Both the position numbers and the translations under genes were made by a program. A stretch of DNA of 64,000 nucleotides. Source: Glandiceps talaboti (lineage: Eukaryota; Hemichordata; Enteropneusta; Spengelidae). A model generated the notes under the pieces. That model was not told the origin of the DNA, did no database searches, and worked only from the letters and a program-made list of their open reading frames with translations. Position 1 is the first letter of the stretch. The number at the start of each line of letters is the position of its first letter. Positions 27,682 through 39,800 of the stretch are shown one piece after another. The stretch lies in assembly GCF_964340395.1 (NCBI RefSeq), contig NC_135560.1, forward strand, positions 2,759,998 through 2,823,997, read 5' to 3'.

Positions 27682-27765
27682 ATTTCAAAATCAGTTCAAG
27701 AGATTTCGAAAAGGACCGTACACAAGCGGAGTTGCTAAACTACAAACTCCACGATCACATCTGTT
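27682..27765 (+). CDS. Candidate internal coding exon, unknown product
   Basis: An 84-nt open block between CTGTCGTTTAG and the donor GTAAGTATT. In the frame starting FKISSRDFEKDRTQAELL it has a charged, protein-like composition and no stop. Its length is a multiple of three. No flanking exon or homologue is recognised, so it may be a chance combination of splice-like signals. Confidence 0.25.
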
Positions 27766-28699
27766 GTAAGTATTCATTGCAGATTTGAATGTCATGTACT
27801 AGTATATGTTTTGTTGTACTGTCATGTGTGTTGGCGATTTTTCGCCCAAAACTCAATATATAATCTATACACTGAAAGTTTATTTTTAGGACCAGACAGA
27901 CTATTACGTCGCATTATATAAGCTTACACTCAAATGTTATGTTACAACATGACAAACGTTCACAGGCACAGACAAACCGATAAAAGAGTCGCGTGAACCA
28001 CAGACAAGTACATGTATGTGCATGAACCTACAACAGAGGGGCGTGCCCGGTGTTGTTTTTGTACCAATATTTGTCAGTTTGATAGTGATAAGAAGTAGAC
28101 TTTTTATTTCGTTCTGATCACAGGCGTTTCTATATAACTCCTGCAATGGTAGTATATGTACAAATATACAGCGTCAAAATGATTTAATGTGTATGTATAC
28201 ATATAACGGGAATATTGATTAACGTTCAGTATATGCAGTTGTCATGGGGAGGGTCATGTTTTACAAAATGGGACAAAGGGGAGGGTCACTTTTTACGAAT
28301 GGAGAATGGGGGGGGGGGAGGGTCATGTTTTTCTTAACAGACCATGTGTGATTTCCTCCGCCCCCTGTAAATACTGAAGGCTCCCTAAACCAACCAGAGT
28401 ATTCAAAGTAACTGAAATAATTCATGGTTGGCGTACATTTTTGAAAGAATAGCAATCAGCAACATCAAACAATACAGGAAATCAAATAAACCTGAAGCAT
28501 CATACATAATATGCAAATGATATGCAAATAAATAAGCCAGAATTTATAATATTGTGATTAAAATGCAAAATTATACAACAGTCTACAAGTTTATCGTCAA
28601 CAGGATGCCCATAAGTACATTTATACAGATATAAAGCAATCGTACAGTTCACATATTTTAATTTGCCATCAATATACAGAAAAACCATGATTTTACATC

Positions 28700-28865
28700 A
28701 TTTATGAAATTGCTGCAAAAATTACCCTTAATATTGAAATAAAAATTGCCAACATATATTTTTTAATTGCTCAGATGATGGGGAACACAATGATATATGT
28801 TGGCAAAAATTAACATGAATTTCACACGAAACCCAAAAATCTGCCATATGCCCCCGCACTATTAC
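28700..28865 (-). repeat. Dispersed repeat, inverted relative to 24640-24770
   Basis: Reverse-complement copy of the 24640 segment, slightly longer, with an internal duplication of the TATATGTTGGCAA word. Confidence 0.6.
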
Positions 28866-29490
28866 AACTGCGTGACGACCGTGCATTTACCATATCTGAA
28901 CTATCGCCATTCTGCATGGAATTTTTGACAGTTTCTCTTTAACACAAAACATACAGTTCAAAGACTTGTTACAATGTATACAACGATGATATTTCATACG
29001 GTTGACAATAAATTTGGCATTTGGAAATGTTGGTTATAGCTGTATTTCTAGTTGTCTGCTACGTTTGTTTACGAGGGGTCATGCAGTGACCACGTGATAC
29101 AACAAGCAAAAATACGGCTGTTGGTGAAAAATACACCTGTGTATCTGCAGGGCTCTCGACCAATCAGAATGCGAGATTGGTGACAGGTGACTTATAAGTC
29201 AAAAATACATGGTGATACAGTGAGTGGATAAGAATAGATTTTTGTCAGAAGTGTTCACTTTGTGATACAAATGTGAAATTTGGTACTGACTATGTATAAG
29301 GAATACTGAGAAAGATAATAATGTCAAATGTGGCTGCCATTTTTCAAGATGGCTACTTACCAAAATATGCAATACAGTTATGATGGTTTTAAGATGTATT
29401 GTAAATTAAGATCCTTAAACTGTTTGCAGTTAACTGTATTACATACCTGAGTTTTACAAATTCATGTCACTAAACTAAAATGATACACAA

Positions 29491-31211
29491 TTAAAAATGT
29501 TTGACCACATACACACTGTATCGTTTGTGGTAGAAAAATAAAGCCATGAAAACAAGTATGAAGGCTGTCCAGTAATACATATTGAGTTGTAGATTAAATA
29601 ATAACATTGACAAAGTAGTAGTGACTAACATAGCACAGGTGATAATGAACAGTCGTATAATATTACTGGCATGTTTCATCACAGCTGACATAATCAGACC
29701 ATTGGCAGCCTGTAGAATCAAGAAAAGAATAAAAATATTTTACTTTTGATTGTATAAAATGCTATATCAAGACAATAACTAAATAATTCCCTTCAACCAA
29801 TATGCCATATTATGGCCATTTCGCACATAAGGATTACAAGAGGATATCCAAGATTTGGCAAAGTGATGGTTATAATATAGTCATGGTTGCAGATTGTATG
29901 GCATTGCTTGAAAACATGAACAGAATGTGTGTAAAAGAACACGGTGTTCTTTACACAGTATAGTTTTGATTATTGGTAGTATGGTGAGAACAACACAGAC
30001 ATTGAGTCGTAACAACATGTAAACTAATCTTTATGCAACAATATCCAGGCCCTTGCTTAAAGGCCCCAAAATGAGTTGTGAACAGCACACATAGTGGTCA
30101 AGCTATGAAACCTTTTATCTCTCTGATAACCACAATTAAATATGACATATTGAATAGGAGTCACAGATATAGCATTTTATTGCTACTACCAAGAACACGC
30201 ATATTTCATAGAGTCACAGATATTGCATTGGATTGCTACTACCAAGAACACGCATATTTCATAGAGTCACAGATATAGCATTGGATTGCTACTACCAAGA
30301 TCATATCATAACAACAATGAATATGCACATGTATGTCTTAGAACACTGTCCTAATACCAACTTTGAATGAAATCTGTTCAAGCATGTCTGAGTTATGGCT
30401 TTGGACATGGAAAATTCACATATAAAATGGCTGCCAGGCAGCCATATTGGATCGTATCACGATGAAAATGTATATGCACATGTATGTCATAGAACACAGT
30501 GCTAATACCAACTTTGAATGAGATCTGTTCAAGCATGTCTGAGTTATGGCTTTGGACATGGAAAATTCGCAAACAAAGTGGCTGCTAGGTGGCCATATTG
30601 GATTGTACCATAAAACAAATTGATGTGCATATGTATGCCATAGTATGTTGCCACTGTACCAAGTTTGAAAAAAATCGGTCCAGGCATCTCCAAGAAACGG
30701 CTGGATGGACGGACGGACGGACGCACGCACAAACAGATGGAACCCAATCCATAAGTCCCCGTCCAGACGAAGAAGATATGTGACCAAGACATGTAAAAAG
30801 ACCATCATTAGATATATATCACTTAGAATTAGAAAGGAGTACACCTGGAGATTCATTTTATAATATCACTTACCTGGGTGAATATGATAATAAAAGTTAG
30901 AGAGGTATAACCCTGGAAGAACGTTGTTGGAGTGGATTCATTCCATGTAGAAGACACATAGGTGAAATAATTGATGATGACACCAAATATGTAGAGTAAA
31001 ACATTTTGTAAATGAAGTGAAACCTATAAAGGAAAAATACAGAAATACAATTGGGATATATTGATTTCATGTTTTTCTGTGGTGCCCATTGAACAGAGGT
31101 ATAAATAGCACAATATCAAGCAAGATACTGAGTTGTTACAGTGTTTCACACTGTAAACTCTGTGTAACGACTCCTCAGTATCTTCCTTGATATTGGTATA
31201 AACACATACAT

Positions 31212-31242
<31 letters not shown>

Positions 31243-33821
31243 CATGTATACATACATACACATATATATTGTCTGTGGTTTTCAGATGAGATTCCATTTT
31301 ATACTCCATTTGTACATAAATATTGCAATTTGATAATTATCTTCTCACTCAAAATCTAGCTTCATCTCACAGTGACATATACATAATATACATAAACAAG
31401 TCATTGAGAATGACATAGTCCCCGCTATAATTGGGTTTTAAGGAATTATCACTACTCTGATCACGCAACAACACTTGTGAACCTAAATCAAACAGACTTA
31501 GATATGTTGTGTGTGCTTGTTGGACATGGAATATGCCTGCAACAATAAAGGATTGGTCGGGTATGGGGGATCATATCACGATGAAAATGGATATGCACAT
31601 GTATGTCATAGAACACTGTCCTAATACCAACTTTGAATGAGATCTGTTCAAGCATCTCTCATTTATGGCTTTGGACATAGAAAAATCGCAAACAAAATGG
31701 CTGCCAGGCGGCCATATTGGATTGTATCACAATAACAATGAATATGCACATGTATGTCATAGAACACTGTCTTAATACCAACTTTGAATGAGATCTGTTC
31801 AAGCATGTCTGAGTTATGGCTTTGGACATGGAAAATTCGCAAACAAAATGGCTGCCAGGCAGCCATATTAGATTGTATCATGACAACAATGAATATGCAC
31901 CTATATACCATAGAACACTGTCCTAATACCAACTTTCAATGAGATCTGTTCAAGTATGTCTGAGTTATGGCTTTAGACAGGGAAAATTTGCAAAGAAAAT
32001 GGCTGCTAGGCGGCCATATTGGATCGTATCATAAAAAAAATGACGTGCATATGTGTGCCATTGTATGTTGCCCCTGTACCAAGTTTGAAAAAAATCGGTC
32101 CAGGCATCTCCAAGAAACGGCTGCGGACGGACGGACGGATGCACGGACAGACGGAACCCAATCCATAAAGTCCCCGTCCTGGACTTCGTCCGGCGGGGAC
32201 TAATGAGAGGATACCATTTATTCTCTCCAATTCTTATTCAACAAACTAGATCTGTCATTATATACCAATTATCACTTAGCAAGTAGCTAGCTTGTCAATA
32301 CCAGTTTGCTTATTGACCTTTCATTGTTTCTCACTATCTTTACATTTAAAAAAAATAATAATATGTCACTTTCCATTTATGTGATTATGTGATTCAAGTA
32401 ATGTTTCAGTGTTTTTTTTAATGATACATACCGGTATTATGGTATATGATAATTTAACCTTATGGTCCTTAGATATGGCTTGTGTGAACCTTAGTAGTAT
32501 GGCTTTAATATGGGTCCTCCTAAAGTCAGACCCTTCTGACGTACAACTTGTGGTTCATAAATGCCATACCTGGGCCATAGAGATTATCATACAATCCCTA
32601 TTTACATAGACATGAACAAAATTAATAACTTGAATCTTGTGTAATGTATGTTGCCTTGCACAGTCCTCAAGCGATATATGGAGTAATGTGAAGGCACTTT
32701 GTGCCAATAATTTTTTCTGCAGTGTGAATGACGTTTTTAATGACAGCCATACGGCATCATTATATACTTCCACATCACTCATAACATCTACAGCGTCTGC
32801 CATATTCATTTTCATAGTTTGGATATTTACCTGATAATTTTTCTTGAGTATATACTCTGTGTAAACACCAGCCAGTCCAGAGTTAGCACAGTAGATGAGC
32901 ATTAAAAGTAGTCCATATATAGTAATGTATACTTCACTGTTTGAATGATTAGTTGAAGATATATGTAATCCACCATAGCTATAAAACATAGTATACATAT
33001 AATTGGTTATAAGTGCTTATCTCCTGATTGTCATATCAGCATCAAGAGCTAGTACATGTACATGCAATCTTTTTTTACTAGTATCATATGCTTTCTAGAT
33101 ATTTTGGCACCTGACCATTTCAGCCCTAGACGTTTTGGCACCACTTTGGATGTTTCAGCACCACTTACCCAAGATGTTTCGGCACCACTATCCAAGATGA
33201 TTTGGCACCGACAACCAAGACCCTAACCACAGGCCCTTACCTAACAGTCTTGGGTACAGTGTCAAAACATCTAGCGGTGAGGTTGAAACATCTAGGGGTG
33301 AGGTTGAAACATCTAGGGGTAAGGTTGAAACATCTAGGGGTGAGGTTGAAACATCTAGTGGTGAGGTTGAAACATCTAGTGGTGAGGTTGAAACATCTAG
33401 GGGTAAGGTTGAAACATCTAGGGGTGAGGTTGAAACATCTAGGGGTGAGGTTGAAACATCTAGGGGTGAGGTTGAAACATCTAGTGGTGAGGTTGAAACA
33501 TCTAGTGGTGAGGCTGAAACATCTAGTGGTGAGGCTGAAACATCTAAGGATGAGGTTGAAACACCTAGTGGTGAGGAGTGTTCTATAGGGTTCTTTGTGG
33601 TGCGCATGACTTTTAGATCTTTCCGCGTGTAATTTAGCCATTTAAAAGAACTTGTGGTATGTCGTTCTATTCCATAACATTTTACATACATGTACATGTA
33701 TAGAGTCAGCTGGAAACCTACTATATGTCTTGCCTTGATATCCTATCATAAAGAATATTGATTCGAAACGACAGGATTGCATTTATTGATTGGGACTGTT
33801 TCACTCATTCCTTATGCACTT

Positions 33822-33878
<57 letters not shown>

Positions 33879-36800
33879 TACATCCATCCATACATCCATC
33901 CATCAATTCCTCCATGCATGCATGCATACATACATACATGCATACATACACACACACATACATACATACATACATACATACATACATACATCCATCCATC
34001 CATCCATCCATACATACATACATACATACATACATACATCCATACATACATACATACATACATACATACACACACATACATACATACATACATACATACA
34101 TACATACATACATACATACATACATCCATCCATCCATCCATCCATCCATCCATACATACATACATACATACATACATACATACATACATACATACATACA
34201 TAGTGATTATGTATTTATAGCACAAACATACATGTACAAATAAATGTTGTTTGCTATATAGAGGATGTGGTGGCCCTGAAAATGACTGTTTGGTTTGTTT
34301 TCAGAAGGATGAGATGCACATGTTCTCCATGAACACACTGTATTTAATGTATAATTATGACACTTATTTCCATGGTAACAATTCTGCATATGATCAATTA
34401 AAATAAATCAAGCATATGAATACAAATGACTACAGTATACTTAGATGTTTTTCCCTATATTTGTCTTCGTTCAGCCAGGGGAAAATATGGGTGACCTAAG
34501 GGGCCTTGTTACTATGAGTCGTTACACGATACATGTACCTGTTACAGATACCAGCAAACATCGACATCCACATTGCTAGCCATTGTAATCTGAACATACC
34601 TGTTACAGATACCAGCAAACATCGACATCCACATTGCTAGCCATTGTAATCTGAACATACCTGTTACAGATACCAGCAAACATCGACATCCACATTGCTA
34701 GCCATTGTAATCTGAACATACCTGTTACAGATACCAGCAAACATCAACATCCACATTGCTAGCCATTGTAATCTGAACATACCTGTTACAGATACCAGCA
34801 AACATCAACATCCACATTGCTAGCCATTGTAATCTGGAAAGTCGTCTTCTGATAATGTATCGATATAGGATAGCAGTGCTGGCTATTTTTAAATTACTTA
34901 AGATCTGAAAATAAATAAAAAGAAATTAGTATTTATTAGTAATAAGGTAAGTATTGTTGTTGATCATAAACCTAGCTGCAACTAGGACATTTTGTTTTCA
35001 TCAAATAACCAAAGACATATTCACTAAAAATTGGTCAATTACTCAATTATTTATATACAAAGACAGTAATTAGTGGTCAATATTATCTGTAGGTTGTGTA
35101 GTGACAAGTATAAATCTTGAATGAAAGTTTGGTTTTGAATCTGTCAAGATGTTACAAGTGCAGTCTAGTTTGTTAATGTAGTATAATTGTTCAATCAAAC
35201 AACCACAATATATTCACTGAAAATTGTTAAAATACCAATAATTAGACAATTGTACATGTTAACATTTTATGCTAACGCCATTAAGGACTTGAACACTCTA
35301 CCAGCATCAATAAAACAGATGTCACAAAGAAATGCCTTTAAAAAAGTGGTCAAATCGTATCTGATAATCTGTTCAGTACACTAAGAGATACAGAAAACAG
35401 CCAGTTTATTTGTTAGTAGTTAGTTTGCCTCCATGTTTTCCCTACTTCTATTATTCTTTCCTATTTCAGTTAAACACCTTTGCTTATCCCGCCACTTTCT
35501 AGAATCACTGTATGGACCCCAGTAGGAAACAAGTCTTTGACTTTGTGGGTTATCCTAGTAATTCAACAATTTGTACCAGTTTTTTATTTGTATATCTGTA
35601 CTGTCGATCTTGTTGTTTTACTGAACTAAACTAAACTAAACTAAACTAAACTAAACTAACTACTGGTTGATGTTGTCCATAAGCAGTACAGAAGCAGGTT
35701 GAAATTGTGATTGCTGTTGAGGGTGCTGATTTTTGGGCACAAAGCCAACAAATCAATTTGATTTGATTTATCATGGATACAGCTACAAAAGCCTCACGGC
35801 CTCACTCCAAAGCCAGAGTCAGGAGAGATAATCACTGCTCATATGACTCTATGGTCTGGGTCGTTACAATAAGTCATGCACAGCAGATGAGCTTCCTAAG
35901 ATAACAATAGTTCATGCATAATTATGATCGTCATGGAAATGAAACAAAGGACACTAAACTTTAACTTGAATGACATCTCCAGACATACGATATTAGTACC
36001 TATTGACCTGACACCATTGTGAGCTATTGCAATAAAAGATATTCATTTCTCTAACTAGGTGTTTGGCGACATGTTATAAACATCGTCATGCCTGAGAGCA
36101 TACAATCCATTGCAGCCTCTATAAGTGCATAGGATTAAAGCATTCACACTGTAACCTCTATCCTACCAAGTCCTCAATTATACAGCTGGGTTGACTGAGG
36201 CACAGTCACGGTTCAAATCTTGCCAAAGGACTTTAGCCACTCAGAAACAAATGACAGCGATGGGCTTGAACCTACAACCTGCAGATTCCAGGCCGGCCAC
36301 TCTACCCATTCAACTATCGTGATGCCACATGTCATGTCATCTATCTATGTGTAGATGATTGTTAATTCTTTACTCACCTGAAAACTAGCAGGATCCATGT
36401 AGAGTTGCATATGAACCACAATATTATTGTTAAAACAGTAAAGTAATGCTGGTATGGCAAATGGTATGACTTGTTTCCATGATGGTAAGTTGATCCCTTG
36501 AGATTGGATTGTTGGCAGCAACATTACCACTGAAAAGAATAACTAGAGAAAAGAGTGTCTTTGTCAATATATAATTATGAAAGTGAACACATTATTATTG
36601 ATTTCTGTACTGAGGTAAATATCAATACTTGGAGTGGAACAGCTAGATTGGTATATTTCACAAAAAACTTCACATGATGAGTTCATACATGTACCACATA
36701 ATGGATGGATTGATTGCTTACATGCCATGTTAAATAGATATACCAATTGATTAGTGATGCTTTTTTGAGGCTCTATAACTGATTCATGACAAATGTCTCA

Positions 36801-39800
36801 CATGATACATAGGTACAGTGGTCATGTACAATGTTGTCAGTGACAAATGTCTCACATGATACATAGGTACAGTGGTCATGTACAATGTTGTCAATGACAA
36901 ATGTCTCACATGATACATAGGTACAATGGTCATGTACAATGTTGTCAGTGACAAATGTCTCACATGATACATAGGTACAGTGGTCATGTACAATGTTGTC
37001 AGTGACAAATGTCTCACATGATACATAGCTACAATGGTCATGTACAATGTTGTCAGTGAGTACACAGTATCGTAATGGGAATATTTTCTATATTTTTTGC
37101 ACAGCACAATCTTTGAAAGTAATATTTACTTACTTTGTGTAACTCAATAAGCAGCACCACTGATGAGGAATTAAATGGAATAGCTCCATCCACTTTACAT
37201 AAATTTAATAGAATTGCATGTGATCCATAGATAAGAATTCTAAAGATAAATAAATGTCTGCATGTTAGTTTTTACTGCTTCAAATACACATTTGTATATG
37301 ACTGCTTTTACTAAGGGTGGTAAGTAGGTAAAATCTAAATAAATTTCCAAGTTATTTTACAAGGAGTGCCAGAAAAGAATCACAGCTCAACACCTAGGAC
37401 ATTTTGCCAGTACCTGGTTTCCCTCTTTGTGCTACAAAGGTTCCAAAATCTAAAGTTGCAAAACCCCTGCATACCATTGACAGTATTTTTGCTAAAGTTT
37501 TAGAACTCCTGAAGCTGGTAAACTTGCTAATAGTACTTCATACATTAGATAAGATAGATTGTGAGGTTTAGTAAGTAAATATAAATATATATTGAGAGGA
37601 GTAATAGATACATGTATGGGGACACAAAGGAAGTCTATCCAATATTGGTTCAGTATATTTAATCTCCATATTGGCCCTTTCACTTCAAACATTTCATAAA
37701 ATTTAGTTACAGTATTTATGATGTATGTATGTTTTGTATGACTCACAGACAGAATTAAATACAAATACCATACTATCCTTACCGGTCCTGTATCTACTGT
37801 ACAAATACCACACTATCCTTACCGGTCCTGTATCTACTGTACAAATATCACACTATCCTTACCGGTCCTGTATCTACTGTACAAATACCACACTATCCTT
37901 ACCGGTCCTGTATCTACTATACAAATATCACACTATCCTTACCGGTCCTGTATCTACTGTACAAATACCACACTATCCTTGCCAGTCCTGTATCTACTAT
38001 ACAAATACCACACTATCCTTGCTGGTCCTGTATCTACTGTACAAATACCACACTACAAGTATCTTTGCAGGTCCTGTATCTATTTTACAAATGCCACACT
38101 ACATGTGTATCTTTGCTAGTCATGTATCTAATGTAGTACTCACCCTGATGCCAGTAAAATCTGCCAAAGACATGTTGGTATAGCTCTGGCTGTTCCATGT
38201 CTTAGCAATGGATGCTCTTCAATTTTCTGATTTTGTGCATTGGTTATGTCTACAAGTGTGTGATGGTGGTGGTGATGATGATGATGATGTTGATGATGAT
38301 GCTGGTTGCTTCCTAGGAAATCAGGGCGGTGTCCATGGTGATCATGCTGATTGCTCTGACCATAACTGCTTTTATGGTAGAGTGGTAAGATTGATTTCTA
38401 GAAAAGATGCAAAATAGAGTATGTAGTCAATGTCAGCGCTGCTATATGCAGATACAGTAGTCATTATAACACATCATCTGCATGAGTCGTGTTGCGATTG
38501 GTCAATGCCCTGTCACGTGGTATGCCTAATTTGAATACTGTTGCCCGGGAAATAACGATCTATTGCCCCATAGGGCAATACTTCCATGAATGAAAAGTCG
38601 AGTGGACTATTGCCCGCCCATTGCACATGCGTGAGCATTTCCTTGAAGACGACAAATATTCAGACGGGTCAATGGCCATGGTGGCAAACGATAATTCATG
38701 TTTTTGGAAAGTGTCTGAAGAAGATCTTGCAGAACTGGTGTCACACAAAGATGCTAAGCGCACAAAGTGTGTTATCAAAAATGCTGTGAGTATTTTAGAA
38801 AAATACTGTGTGGAAGTAGGAACGGTATTGCCTGTAGTTGAGGATAATCCTACAGAACTGTGTATGCTACTACACAATTTTTATGCAGGAGTTCGATGCT
38901 GTGATGGGGTATTGTACGCCAAGAAGTAATGCGATGTGTTATAAAACAAATGTCGACTGGCCTCTTGTTCGGGCAATACGTCAGTTCCCCCCTCGGATCT
39001 GTCGATCACCTCAACATCATGATGTTGAGGTGATCGACAGGCCCTCGTGGTCAACAGACGTATGCTATTGCCCTCACGGCCAGTCGACATTTGTATAATG
39101 TCAGTGCTGCTATATGCAGATACAGTAGTCAATGTCAGTGCTGCTATAATGCAGATACAGTAGTCAATGTCAGTGCTGCTATATGCAGATACAGTAGTCA
39201 ATGTCAGTGCTGCTATAATGCAGATACAGTAGTCAATGTCAGTGCTGCTATAATGCAGATACAGTAGTCAATGTCAGTGCTGCTATATGCAGATACATTT
39301 GTACAGTAGTCAATGTCAGTGCTGCTATAATGCGGATACAGTAGTCAATGTCAGTGCTGCTATGCTATACTTTCTAACAATAAAAATGTTCACATTTATA
39401 CTTGCATTGTTGACAAGCTGAGCAACACAAACCACCATTGGAACTAAAGTTGTATTCAATACCTACCTACCCACCCACCCACCCAATTTATCTTTGGGGA
39501 TGACACATTTGGACTAATATCCCAAGATGTTTTGTTCTTGAACAAGCAATTGTCACTTCATTTAGCCCAGCCAAATTCATACATTATTGTCCTAACCATA
39601 TTGCAATGGTATATTTTAGCTGTGCAAATTGTCCTGTGTTACTAATAAATACTGAAACTGCACGAAATGTGACTACTTTCCCATATGAGTGTCTGCCATC
39701 TTTTTTGTTTATCATGTGCAACATTCTAAAAGTGCCTGCAGTTGGCAAAACATTTTAACTATTGAATGCACCCAGTACGTACAAGAACGAGTATGAAATC

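Larger units (their letters stand above)
38467..39096 (+). mobile_element. Insertion carrying a Crypton/ZMYM-like fragment and a 149-bp palindrome
   Basis: It interrupts the 35-bp minisatellite. Both ends carry CATTATA in inverted orientation (38465-38471; 39093-39099 reversed), a possible short terminal repeat. It contains an open frame at 38621-38929 and a large palindrome at 38946-39094. GGGCAATA/TATTGCCC words recur at several sites inside, in both orientations. Confidence 0.5.
38424..39372 (+). repeat. 34-35-bp minisatellite split by an insertion
   Basis: The unit ATGTCAGTGCTGCTATAATG CAGATACAGTAGTCA repeats from 39097 to 39370, and one further copy lies at 38424-38466. The 630 bp between them is the Crypton-like segment, so the element landed inside an existing array in SLC35A4 intron 1. 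Confidence 0.85.

Noticed and set aside
31663-32230. Overlapping 74-89-residue open frames
   Set aside because: They lie in the tandem-repeat-cored mobile element and translate its repeats.
33758-34243. Long open frames in several frames and both strands
   Set aside because: They lie over CATA/CATC microsatellite; tetranucleotide periodicity without stops explains them.
34537-34841. CRISPR array
   Set aside because: Repeats are contiguous with no unique spacers, and the genome is eukaryotic. The same applies to the other minisatellites.
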